Below the pieces are notes generated by a model. The model did not search any database. It worked only from the letters and a program-made list of their open reading frames with translations, and was not told where the DNA came from. A stretch of 64,000 nucleotides of DNA, from the NCBI RefSeq assembly GCF_028885415.1, contig NZ_CP118527.1, positions 4,216,001 through 4,280,000 on the forward strand, read 5' to 3'. The position numbers and the translations under genes were made by a program. Origin of the DNA: Streptomyces coeruleorubidus. Lineage in GTDB: Bacteria; Actinomycetota; Actinomycetes; Streptomycetales; Streptomycetaceae. Below are positions 8,514 through 16,777 of this stretch, in pieces; positions within the stretch are counted from its first letter, which is position 1, and the number at the start of each line of letters is the position of its first letter.

Positions 8514-8557
8514 CCGAGCGGGGCGGGGAGAGTGTGTGCTCTCCCCGCCCCGCTCGG
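8514..8557 (-). terminator. Strong 19-bp stem-loop terminator
   Basis: A perfect 19-base inverted repeat (8514-8532 and 8539-8557; arms start CCGAGCGGGG) around a 6-base loop. It lies 60 bases downstream of the GPP34 stop. There is no T-run, as is usual in Streptomyces. Confidence 0.8.
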
Positions 8558-8616
8558 ACAGCGGCTCCCGTGACCGGGTTCGTGGGCGCGGCGTCGTGCT
8601 CGTGCCGCCGCGCGAC

Positions 8617-9372
8617 TCAGTGGGCCACGGCGCGCGCCATGGTTCCGTGGCGCGGTTGCATCGGAACACCGCGGGCGGGTTCCGGTGCGGGCCTGGCTCC
8701 GCCGGCGGCCTGACGGCCGGACGGGGCCGGGCTGCGGCGCGGCTGGGCCGCCACGCCGTTCTGGACGTCCATCACGGCGTGCGCGACGAGACCGCCCATG
8801 GGGTCGTGCCTGATCAGGTCCCGCAGCCGGGAGCGAGAGGAACGCCCCTCGTTGCCCGGATACAGGTGCTTGCCGAGGCCGACCGCGTGTGCCAGGGCGG
8901 CGAGCGCGGCGGTCCGCGGGTCCGGCGGTACGCCGGTGCGGATCGCCGAGTCCAGCCGGGCCCTGATCTCCCGGCTGATGTCGTTGTCCGTCGCCTGGTA
9001 GCGAGTCGTCGGCAGCACTCCGCACATCTGGCCCGCCACGGCATGCACCATGCCGCACCGCTCCAGATGGCTGAGGTAGGTCTGGCGGAGCCCCAATCGT
9101 GGCCCGCCGATCCAGTGAACCGCCCGTACGGGAGCGCCGCGCCTTCGCAGCAACTCCAACGCGCAGTCCAGAGTCGGATCTCCAGTCGGCCGTGGTACAA
9201 CCACGGCGATACGATCCCCGTCTGGGGCTATCCGTCCGGCCAGTGCCAGCTCCACTAGCTGTGCACCGGCCAGACCGAGGTCGAGCGACTGCGGCTGTGC
9301 AGTGGTACCCGTGGCCGGGTCCAGTGCCAGCAGCAGAAGCTCCTCCGGAAGTGTTCTGCGGCTCCTGCCCAT
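8617..9372 (-). CDS. GPP34 (GOLPH3-like) family protein
   Basis: The 251-residue protein starts with the GPP34 signature EELLLLALDP and contains ELALAGRIA and repeated LGLRQTYL/HAVGLGKHLYP-type helices. Eukaryotic GPP34 proteins bind phosphoinositides in the Golgi. The bacterial proteins, common in Streptomyces, have no established function. The C-terminal 50 residues (after QNGVAAQP) are Pro/Arg-rich and probably disordered. It is divergent from the carboxypeptidase gene across 237 bases. Confidence 0.85.
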   Translation of the reverse strand: MGRSRRTLPEELLLLALDPATGTTAQPQSLDLGLAGAQLVELALAGRIAPDGDRIAVVVPRPTGDPTLDCALELLRRRGAPVRAVHWIGGPRLGLRQTYLSHLERCGMVHAVAGQMCGVLPTTRYQATDNDISREIRARLDSAIRTGVPPDPRTAALAALAHAVGLGKHLYPGNEGRSSRSRLRDLIRHDPMGGLVAHAVMDVQNGVAAQPRRSPAPSGRQAAGGARPAPEPARGVPMQPRHGTMARAVAH

Positions 9373-9609
9373 CCATGCCTCCCCGCGTGGATGAATGACA
9401 GGGTGACCCCTCTCACATTGGTCTGTCGAGGGTGCGTGACCGGTTCGTAGTGGAACCAGTAGGTATGTCGTTCTCGTCTACCGGATGGGTTTAGTCCGCA
9501 CACAGGACACTGGTACATGGTTCGGACAGCGCCGGGGAGCGGTGTCACGGGCGGCGGTTCACGGTTCGGTACGCGCACGCGGGGAGTGCGGCGCGAGGAG
9601 GAGGCATCG

Positions 9610-12600
9610 GTGGCGGGCGAGTCCCCCGACAGGTCGAAGCAGCGCGAGTCGTCGGCAGAACCGACGTCGGGGAGCGCGAGTCCGGTTCCCGAGGCCAGGA
9701 GCGAGGCCTCACCCAAGCGTGACCCGCGCCTCGCGGTGGCCCGGGACACGGAGAGGTCCGCGAAGCGGGGCGGCGCCGATACGGCGACCCGTGTGTTGCC
9801 CGCCCGGACGGCGGAGAAGCCGGGCGAGTCGGCTGACGCCGAGCGAGGGGCTGACGCCGAGCAGGACGACAGCGCCGCGGGCACGGCCGACGCTGAGCGA
9901 GACGCGGGCAAGACCGACTCGGCGACTGACGCCGAGCGGGGTGCCGACGACTCGGGCGAGGCGGGCGCGGCGACTGACGCCGAGCGGGGTGCCGACGACT
10001 CGGGCGAGGCGGGCGCGGCGACTGACGCCGAGCAAGACGACAGCGCCGCGGGCACGGCCGACGCTGAGCGAGACGCGGGCGAGGCCGACTCGGCGGCTGA
10101 CGCCGAGCAGGACGACAGCGGCGCGGGCGCCGAGGGCGCGGCTGACGCCGAGCGAGACGCGGGCGAGGCCGACTCGGCGGCTGACGCCGAGCGGGGTGCC
10201 GACGACTCGGGCGAGGCGGGCACGGCCACTGACGCCGAGCGGGACGAGAGCGGCGCGGGCGCCGAGGGTGTGGCGGCAGACGCCGAGCAGGGTGGCGGTG
10301 CCGCGAGGGAGGCTGCCGACGCCGGGCAGGGCGAGAGTGACGCCGATGACGCCCAGCGGCCTGTGGAGGAGTCCGTGAAGGGCTCCGGCGGGTCTTCGAA
10401 GTCGACCGGGGCTTCGGAAGCCGCTGAGTCCTCCGAGCCCGGCGAGTCCACCGGCCCCGACAAGGCTTCCGGCTCCGACAAGGCTTCCGGCTCCGGTGAG
10501 CGCGGGGACGGTGCTGCCGCAAGTGACGGGCGGCTGCGGGACGCCGTGGCCGCGTGGGTCGCTTCAGCCGACCAGGACGAGGAGCCTGCGGCAGTCGAGG
10601 GTCAGGGTGAGCGGGCAGAAGGCGCCGACAAGGGCTCCAGGGACGGCCAGGAGGCCCCTGAGAGCGCGGAAGAGGCCACGGAGGCCGACACGGACGGCCA
10701 GAAGGCAGAGAAGGCCGCTGAGGCCGACGTAGACGCCCGGGACGGCCGAGAGGCCGAAGGCACGGACGAGGCCGCGGACGCTGAGACGAACGTCCAGGAC
10801 CACCCGAAGGCCGACGGCGAGGACGACGCTGCCGACGCCGCCACCGGCGGCCAGGACCGGTCAGAGTCCGACGGCACGGACGAGGCCGCGGAGGCCGGTG
10901 CCGACGCCCAGGACGGGCAGGAGGAGGCCGACGAGGCTGAGGCGGACCGTTCCGCCACCGGCGACGGCGCGGGCGATTCCGCTGCCGCCGCCGAGGCCGC
11001 CTCGGCGGACACCACCGCCGCCGACGACACCGACGACACCCCGACGCCCGAGACGGCCAAGGCCGACTCCCCCAAGCCCGACGCCGAAGGCACGTCCTCC
11101 GAGCCCGAAGCCGAAGACACCCCCGACAGCGGTAAGGCCTCCGGCACCGACGGCGTGGACAAGGCCCCCAAGTCGGACGACACCGACACCACCGACACCG
11201 ACACCGACAAGGGCGACGGCGACGGCGACGGCGAACCCCCCGTCGACCAGCCCACCGCCGTCTTCAAAGCCGTGCGGCCCCCGGTCGATCAGCCGACCAC
11301 CATGCTGAAGCTCGGCGGTGCCGCCAAGGACGCCAAGGACACCAAGGACGACGCGCCCGAGAACGACGCCGAGCGGACCAGCAAGTTCGTCGCGCTCAAG
11401 CCGCTCGACGACCCGGCGACCCGTAAGCCGACGCCCGCCCCAGCCCCCGCCGACGCCACCGCCCCCGTGCCCACCGTCGGCCCCGAGCGGACCACCCAGC
11501 AGCCCCTGCCGCCGCGGCCGCCGCTGGATCTGCTGGCCGAGCTGACGAACACCCCGCCGCCGCCGGACACTCCGCTGCGGACGGCCGTGCGGCGGGTGAA
11601 GATCTGGACGCCGCTGGTGCTGCTGCTGGTGATCGTCTTCGGCGTCGTACAGAGCGTGCGCCCGCTGCCGACGCCCACCCTGGAGCTCACCGCCGAGGAC
11701 AGCTACACCTTCGAGGGCGGCAAGGTCGACATCCCCTGGCCGGCCAAGGGCCAGGCCGCGCTCGACGTACAGGGCATCGGCACGTTCGGGTCGTCCGGCG
11801 AGCAGAAGCCCGTGCCGATCGCGAGTGTCGCCAAGGTCATGACCGCCTATGTGATCCTCCGCGATCACCCGCTCAAGAGCGGTGAGGACGGGCCGAAGAT
11901 CGAGATCGACCAGGCCGCCGAGGACCAGTCCGACGCCGGCCAGGAGTCCACCGTCGACGTCACCAAGGGCGACAAGATCAGCGAGCGGGAGGCTCTGGAG
12001 AGCATCCTGATCGCTTCCGCGAACAACGTGGCGCGGCTGCTCGCCCGCTGGGACGCGGGTTCCGAGAAGGCGTTCGTGGGCAAGATGAACGACGCCGCCA
12101 AGGACCTCGGCATGAAGAACACGACGTACACCGACCCGTCGGGCCTGAACAACACCACCGTGTCCACGGCCGTGGACCAGGTGAAGCTCGCCAAGGCGGC
12201 CATGGAGCAGCCCGCCTTCCGCGAGGTCGCGACGATGATGTCGTACGTCGACTACAAGGGCACCAAGCACGACAACTGGAACCGCCTGGTCGGCTACAAC
12301 GACGTCACCGGCATCAAGACCGGCACCACCACCTCGGCGCTCGGCAACCTCGTCTTCTCGGCGAGGAAGGACGTCGACGGCGAGACCCGCCGGATCGTCG
12401 GCGCCGTCGTGCGCCAGCCCGCCGGCGGCCCGGACAACACCATCCTGGGCGCCGCGCTGCACGAGGGCGACAAGCTGATCAAGGCCGCGCAGGGCGCGCT
12501 GGAGTCGGCGACGATCCTGAAGAAGGGCACGGTCGTCGGGTACGCCGACGACGGGCTCGGCGGCCGTACGCCGGTGGCCGTCACCGAGGACGTCACGGCC

Positions 12601-12792
12601 GTCGGCTGGGCGGGCCTGTCCGTCAAGCTGACGTTCGCCGCGGACGAGCTGCCGCACACGGCGAAGGCCGGCGCGAAGGTGGGCACGCTCACCGTCGGTG
12701 ACGGCAGCACCAACGCGGTCAAGGTCCCGGTCGCCCTCCAGAAGGACCTCGTGGAGCCGGGCTTCGCGGACAAGCTCACGCGCCTCGGCTGA
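9610..12792 (+). CDS. D-Ala-D-Ala carboxypeptidase with giant acidic repeat tail
   Basis: This is a 1060-residue peptidase S11 (low-molecular-mass PBP) protein. Residues 1 to about 660 form a very acidic, Ala/Asp/Glu/Gly-rich, presumably disordered cytoplasmic region with tandem repeats. One membrane anchor follows (about 665-685, VLLLVIVFGVV). The extracytoplasmic DD-peptidase domain has all three catalytic motifs: S739-x-x-K742, S803-A-N805 and K903-T-G905. It would trim the pentapeptide of peptidoglycan. GTG 9610 is chosen because GAGGAGG lies just upstream; the frame also opens earlier at 9517. The catalytic domain is of usual size; the tail is far longer than in E. coli DacA-type enzymes. 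Confidence 0.92.
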   Translation: MAGESPDRSKQRESSAEPTSGSASPVPEARSEASPKRDPRLAVARDTERSAKRGGADTATRVLPARTAEKPGESADAERGADAEQDDSAAGTADAERDAGKTDSATDAERGADDSGEAGAATDAERGADDSGEAGAATDAEQDDSAAGTADAERDAGEADSAADAEQDDSGAGAEGAADAERDAGEADSAADAERGADDSGEAGTATDAERDESGAGAEGVAADAEQGGGAAREAADAGQGESDADDAQRPVEESVKGSGGSSKSTGASEAAESSEPGESTGPDKASGSDKASGSGERGDGAAASDGRLRDAVAAWVASADQDEEPAAVEGQGERAEGADKGSRDGQEAPESAEEATEADTDGQKAEKAAEADVDARDGREAEGTDEAADAETNVQDHPKADGEDDAADAATGGQDRSESDGTDEAAEAGADAQDGQEEADEAEADRSATGDGAGDSAAAAEAASADTTAADDTDDTPTPETAKADSPKPDAEGTSSEPEAEDTPDSGKASGTDGVDKAPKSDDTDTTDTDTDKGDGDGDGEPPVDQPTAVFKAVRPPVDQPTTMLKLGGAAKDAKDTKDDAPENDAERTSKFVALKPLDDPATRKPTPAPAPADATAPVPTVGPERTTQQPLPPRPPLDLLAELTNTPPPPDTPLRTAVRRVKIWTPLVLLLVIVFGVVQSVRPLPTPTLELTAEDSYTFEGGKVDIPWPAKGQAALDVQGIGTFGSSGEQKPVPIASVAKVMTAYVILRDHPLKSGEDGPKIEIDQAAEDQSDAGQESTVDVTKGDKISEREALESILIASANNVARLLARWDAGSEKAFVGKMNDAAKDLGMKNTTYTDPSGLNNTTVSTAVDQVKLAKAAMEQPAFREVATMMSYVDYKGTKHDNWNRLVGYNDVTGIKTGTTTSALGNLVFSARKDVDGETRRIVGAVVRQPAGGPDNTILGAALHEGDKLIKAAQGALESATILKKGTVVGYADDGLGGRTPVAVTEDVTAVGWAGLSVKLTFAADELPHTAKAGAKVGTLTVGDGSTNAVKVPVALQKDLVEPGFADKLTRLG
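9829..10320 (+). repeat. Tandem coding repeats of acidic Asp-Ala-Glu units
   Basis: About 490 bases made of degenerate repeats beginning GCTGACGCCGAGC. They encode units such as DAERGADDSGEAGAAT (two near-identical copies back to back near 9931-10030), DAEQDDSAAGTA and DAERDAGEADSAA. Units of roughly 16-20 residues recur at least ten times. Near-identical neighbouring copies imply recent slippage or unequal recombination, so copy number may vary between strains. Confidence 0.85.
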
Positions 12793-12825
12793 GCCGGCCC
12801 GCCGGCCGCACGACCGCACACGACC

Positions 12826-12871
12826 GCACCCCGCCGGTAACGGCCCGTCCGGGCGCCACCCGGCGGGGTGC
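12826..12871 (+). terminator. Stem-loop after carboxypeptidase gene
   Basis: GCACCCCGCCGG (12826-12837) pairs perfectly with CCGGCGGGGTGC (12860-12871) around a 22-base loop, 33 bases after the stop. The rest of the 204-base gap shows no gene. Confidence 0.75.
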
Positions 12872-12996
12872 GTGCTAGCGTCGCGAACCGGGCAGGGTCG
12901 CCGCCCGCGGCGGCGCGGCCGTGAACCGCTGACCAACGGGGCACGGCCGGTAAGAGAAGACGAGAACAGAAGACGGGACACGGGGAGTGCCTTCGA

Positions 12997-14874
12997 GTGG
13001 CCACTGCGGAGCCGACACGCACCGACGACGCCGATCCGGGACCGGTATCGGGTCCGCGAATACGCCTGCCCGCAGCCGGGGAAGGCAGCGGCCGGTACGG
13101 CCGTGACGGCGATTCCCCCGGGTCCCCCGACTCTTCTGACTCCCGGCTGCCCACCGCCGTACTGACGCTGCGTGAGCGCATGCTGCGCCACCCGGTGCTG
13201 TCCATCACGGGCCTGGCCGGAGTGCTCCACGTCGTCTGGTTCTTCACGTTCGCGAACAGCGGCGGTGATCTGGCCGCGCAGGACGCCTGGGCCGAGTTCG
13301 TCGGCCGGCACCCGGACTCGGCGTACAACCTCGCCTGGTACGGCGGGATGCACCCGGTGTCGTACAGCGTGGTGTCGCCGTATCTGATGTCGGTGCTCGG
13401 CGTGCGGACGACGATGATGATCGCGGGGACGGTCTCGGCGGGGCTGCTGACCCTGCTCCTCCTGCGCAGCCGGTCCGTCCGCAACCCACTGTGGGCGTCG
13501 CTGGCGGGCGTGTTCGGGCTGTTCTGCAACGCGGTGTCCGGGCGGGTGACGTTCGGTCTGGGCATGATGTTCGCGCTCGGCGCGGTCGCCGTCGTGTTCT
13601 GCTGGCCGTACCGGTGGCGTTACAAGCGCTGGGCGAAGGCCCTGTCCGCGGCGCCGCTGGCCGCGCTGGCCACCATGTCGTCGCCGGTCGCGGGTCTGTT
13701 CGTGGGCCTGGTCGCGGTGGCGCTGTTCCTGCAGAAACGGCGGCCGGGCGCGTGGGCGCTGGGGCTGGCGCCGACCGCGGTGGTGGCGGTGTCGGCGTGG
13801 CTGTTCCCGTTCTCGGGGACGCAGCCGATGACGTACGCCTCGGTGATCCTGCCGCTCACGTACTCGGTTCTCGCCTTCGTCCTCGTGCCGAAGGACTGGA
13901 AGACGGTCCGGCTGACGGCCGCGGTGTACGGGCTGGGTGTCGTGCTGGTGTGGCTGATCAGCTCCCAGATCGGTTCGAACATCACGCGGCTGGCGATGCT
14001 GTTCGCCGGGGTGGTGCTGGTCGTCGCGCTGCCGTTCGCGGTGCCGCGCAGCCGGGAGTGGTACGCGATCGTCGTCGCGCTCGCCGGTTTCGCCGGGTGG
14101 ATCGGCTTCAAGACGGTCGACGACATCGTGCACACGGCCCCGGCGGCATCCTGGTCGCGCGAGCTGGCGCCGCTCGTGAACGAGTTGCAGGAGGTCGGCG
14201 CCGAGAAGGGCCGCGTGGAGGTCGTTCCCGCCCGCTCCCACCGCGAGGCCTCCGCACTCGCCCCGTACGTCAACCTGGCCCGCGGCTGGAACCGGCAGGC
14301 CGACATGGAGCGCAACCCCCTCTTCTACGACGACACGCTCAACTCGGCGAACTACCACGAGTGGCTGAAGCGCTGGGCGGTGCACTACGTGGTGCTGCCG
14401 AAGGACGAGCCGGACGGCGACGGGGGGCAGCGGGAGCGGGCGCTGGTGCAGCGCGGGCTGCCGTATCTGACCCAGGTCTGGGGCGACGCCAACTGGCAGC
14501 TGTTCAAGGTCACCGACCCCACTCCGCTGGCCGCGCCGAACGCGGTCGTCGACCGGGCCGAGCAGGGCGAGATGATCCTCCAGGTGAAGAAGGCGGGCCG
14601 GGTCCTGATCCGGATCCCGTACTCGCCGTGGCTGAGCATCGTCGACGCCGAGGGCAAGAGCATGGAGCCGCCGCGGGAGACGGAGGCGTCCAAGGACCGT
14701 CCCGAGGGCGAGCCGAGGACGTACGTCAACGTCAACGGCTGCCTGGCTCAGACGGAGGAGGACGAGCACGGCGACAGGTGGACGGTGCTGGTCGCGCCGA
14801 AGCCGGGCACCTACCACCTTGCGGCGCCCTACCAGCTGCCCCGGGGCACGCCGTGCCCGGAGGAGCTGCGCTGA
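12997..14874 (+). CDS. Polytopic membrane protein, possibly GT-C-like
   Basis: The 625-residue protein has a disordered N-terminal 45 residues, about ten or eleven hydrophobic segments to residue 375, then a soluble C-terminal domain of about 240 residues. The first extracytoplasmic loop (HPDSAYNLAWYGGMHPVSYS) and the C-terminal domain resemble lipid-linked-sugar-dependent GT-C-type membrane enzymes of actinobacteria; such proteins are sometimes labelled MFS transporters. I see no clear transporter motif. The GTG start has GGGGAG about 10 bases upstream. It follows the carboxypeptidase on the same strand, with a terminator between. Confidence 0.65.
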   Translation: MATAEPTRTDDADPGPVSGPRIRLPAAGEGSGRYGRDGDSPGSPDSSDSRLPTAVLTLRERMLRHPVLSITGLAGVLHVVWFFTFANSGGDLAAQDAWAEFVGRHPDSAYNLAWYGGMHPVSYSVVSPYLMSVLGVRTTMMIAGTVSAGLLTLLLLRSRSVRNPLWASLAGVFGLFCNAVSGRVTFGLGMMFALGAVAVVFCWPYRWRYKRWAKALSAAPLAALATMSSPVAGLFVGLVAVALFLQKRRPGAWALGLAPTAVVAVSAWLFPFSGTQPMTYASVILPLTYSVLAFVLVPKDWKTVRLTAAVYGLGVVLVWLISSQIGSNITRLAMLFAGVVLVVALPFAVPRSREWYAIVVALAGFAGWIGFKTVDDIVHTAPAASWSRELAPLVNELQEVGAEKGRVEVVPARSHREASALAPYVNLARGWNRQADMERNPLFYDDTLNSANYHEWLKRWAVHYVVLPKDEPDGDGGQRERALVQRGLPYLTQVWGDANWQLFKVTDPTPLAAPNAVVDRAEQGEMILQVKKAGRVLIRIPYSPWLSIVDAEGKSMEPPRETEASKDRPEGEPRTYVNVNGCLAQTEEDEHGDRWTVLVAPKPGTYHLAAPYQLPRGTPCPEELR

Positions 14875-14892
14875 CCTGCCGGCTCTCAGCCC

Positions 14893-15732
14893 TCAGCGGA
14901 GGCGGTCGACGTACCGGTCCGTTCCCGGCACCGTCGGGACGAAGGGCGCGACCAGCTCCACCCGCCCGAGTCCGGATTCGCCGACCGCCGTGTCCAGGCC
15001 GGTGAAGAAGGCCTCCCAGCACTCGCGCGGGTCCGCCTGGAGGAACCACAGCAGGATCAGCCGGGTGTCGACGCCCTCGACCTGTTTCACGTAGGTCATG
15101 CGGTCGCCGGGGAGCGGGGTCGGGCGGAAGACGGTCACCAGCGCCGCCGGGGAGCCCGCGAGCCGTTTGGGCAGGTGGCGGGAGCGCAGCCACTCCAGCA
15201 GCTGTGGGCGCTGCTCGGGGGTGCCGGCCTCGACGACCTGGAGGACCAGGCCGGCGTAGGGGTGGTCGAGGGCGTGCATGTCGCGCGGTCCCGCCGCCCC
15301 GTCCCGGTAGACCGTCGCCTCGTGGTCCTGGAACGCCGTGAGGACGTGGGTGCGGTCGTGGTAGACGCGGCCGTCGCGGTTGAGGCGCTTGTTGATGGCG
15401 ACCGTCCAGCGCATGTGGTCGTCGTAGCGGCCGGCGGTGATCCAGTACGTGGAGAGGTAGCAGCCCGTGGTGACGGGCTGGGCGACCGCCGACTTCTCGG
15501 GGTAGCGCAGGAGTTGCAGGTCCCGGGTGGCCACCCAGCGGCGGCCGGCGTACATCCAGGGCATGGCCATCGCGCCGGCGTAGTAGTGGTCGTCCTCGTA
15601 CCAGCGGTTGTAGGCGTACTCGTGGCCCGGGTGCGGTTCGACCATGGTGATCAGGGCGTGGCCGGGGTGGGTGCCGTAGGGGCCGACGGCGGCCAGTTCG
15701 GCGTACAGCTCGCTGCGGGTGTCGTCGCTCAT
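14893..15732 (-). CDS. EthD-like dimeric alpha/beta-barrel protein
   Basis: The 279-residue protein seems to hold two ferredoxin-like (EthD/ABM-type) halves. Each has the pattern of a strand, an aromatic Y-N-R-W-Y helix and later H-P-Y; WYEDDHYYAGAMAMPWMYAG is the clearest part. No catalytic motif is recognised. Relatives accompany aromatic, terpenoid or steroid catabolism genes, which fits its neighbour SDR and the shared palindrome 32 bases upstream. Start ATG has GAAGGGGAAGG upstream. The frame remains open above the start but only as read-through beneath the SDR gene. Confidence 0.6.
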   Translation of the reverse strand: MSDDTRSELYAELAAVGPYGTHPGHALITMVEPHPGHEYAYNRWYEDDHYYAGAMAMPWMYAGRRWVATRDLQLLRYPEKSAVAQPVTTGCYLSTYWITAGRYDDHMRWTVAINKRLNRDGRVYHDRTHVLTAFQDHEATVYRDGAAGPRDMHALDHPYAGLVLQVVEAGTPEQRPQLLEWLRSRHLPKRLAGSPAALVTVFRPTPLPGDRMTYVKQVEGVDTRLILLWFLQADPRECWEAFFTGLDTAVGESGLGRVELVAPFVPTVPGTDRYVDRLR

Positions 15733-15763
15733 GCCTTCCCCTTCGTAGGCGGCTGGCCCATAC

Positions 15764-15780
15764 TCTGACGCTCCGTCAGA
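15764..15780. promoter_or_regulatory. CTGACG-N3-CGTCAG operator, site 1
   Basis: TCTGACG and CGTCAGA flank the spacer CTC, 7-base perfect arms. The site lies between the divergent EthD-like and SDR genes, 32 and 49 bases from their starts. The same 15-base core recurs near 45.7, 45.8, 46.7, 51.3 and 58.9 kb, always before catabolic genes. A TetR-type repressor is the likely binder (inference). Confidence 0.75.
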
Positions 15781-15829
15781 TAAAGCGCCAGGGTCCGGCG
15801 TACGGTTCCGGCTTCCGGGAGGTCCTGCC

Positions 15830-16615
15830 ATGTCACTGCTCACGGGGAAGACGGTCGTCGTGTCGGGGGTCGGGGCGGGGCTGGGGCGGCAGGTGGCGGC
15901 GGCCGTCGTACGGGACGCGGGCCGGGCCGTGCTCGGGGCCCGCACGGAGGTGAACCTGGCGAAGACGGCCGCCGAGCTCGATCCGGACGGGGCGCGCACG
16001 GCGTACCGGGCGACCGACATCGCCGACGAGGGGCAGTGCGAGGCGCTGGCGGGGCTGGCGCGGGAGCGGTTCGGGCGGATCGACGCGGTGGTGCACGTGG
16101 CCGCGCTGGACGGCCACTTCGGCGGCCTGGAGGACGCGGACTTCGAGGCCTGGCGTGCGGTGCTGGACGTGAACCTGCTGGGCACGCTGCGGATGACCCG
16201 GGCGTGTCTGCCGGCCCTGAAGGAGGGCGGCGGTTCGGTGGTGTTCGTCGGGACGCAGTCGGCGGTGGCGGCTCCGTCGCGGGTGCGGCAGGCGGCGTAC
16301 GCGGCGTCGAAGGGGGCGCTGACGAGCGCGATGTACTCGCTGGCTCGGGAACTGGGGCCGTACCGGATACGGGTCAACACCGTGCTGCCGGGCTGGATGT
16401 GGGGCCCGCCGGTCCAGGCGTACGTACGGTTCACCGCCGACAAGGAGGGCGTGTCGGAGGCGGAGGTGCTGGGCAGGCTGACGGGTCGTACGGCACTGCC
16501 GGAGCTGGCGACGGATGCGGACGTGGCGGACGCGGCGGTGTTCCTGGCGTCGGACCGGGCGCGGGCGATCACGGGCCAGTCGCTGCTGGTGAACGCGGGT
16601 GAGCTGATGCGCTGA
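15830..16615 (+). CDS. SDR-family oxidoreductase
   Basis: The 261-residue short-chain dehydrogenase has the glycine-rich nucleotide site GVGAGLGRQ, the catalytic serine region VGTQSAVAA and the YAASK catalytic motif. The usual NNAG is replaced by HVAAL. An arginine after the second strand (LGARTE) suggests NADP(H) is possible. It is divergent from the EthD-like gene with the shared palindrome between, so it is assigned to the same regulon. Its substrate is unknown. Confidence 0.92.
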   Translation: MSLLTGKTVVVSGVGAGLGRQVAAAVVRDAGRAVLGARTEVNLAKTAAELDPDGARTAYRATDIADEGQCEALAGLARERFGRIDAVVHVAALDGHFGGLEDADFEAWRAVLDVNLLGTLRMTRACLPALKEGGGSVVFVGTQSAVAAPSRVRQAAYAASKGALTSAMYSLARELGPYRIRVNTVLPGWMWGPPVQAYVRFTADKEGVSEAEVLGRLTGRTALPELATDADVADAAVFLASDRARAITGQSLLVNAGELMR

Positions 16616-16777
16616 GGGCACCTTTCGGCCAGGCCCGCTTGTTCATGTACATAAACTGAGGTCATCTCAGCGAACTTTTTTACGGTCTCTTGACCTTCCT
16701 CTTCCTTGCCGTGCGCACGTCACCGAAACCAGAGTTCACATGCCTGACCCTGGCGGCGCTCCCGTGGAAGGGGACTC

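Noticed and set aside
9255..9520. Minus-strand reading with a zinc-ribbon-like stretch (MYQCPVCGLNPSGRRERH)
   Set aside because: It overlaps the GPP34 gene in another frame, has no ribosome site and continues without a stop; the two cysteines alone are not evidence.
9829..10320. CRISPR-like or minisatellite array
   Set aside because: The repeats are in frame, encode acidic units and have no unique spacers; they are part of the carboxypeptidase gene.
10861..14817. A 1318-codon open frame on the minus strand
   Set aside because: It lies opposite two strongly supported plus-strand genes. Its translation is an Arg/His/Gly/Val-rich composition typical of antisense read-through at high GC, without domains or a ribosome site.
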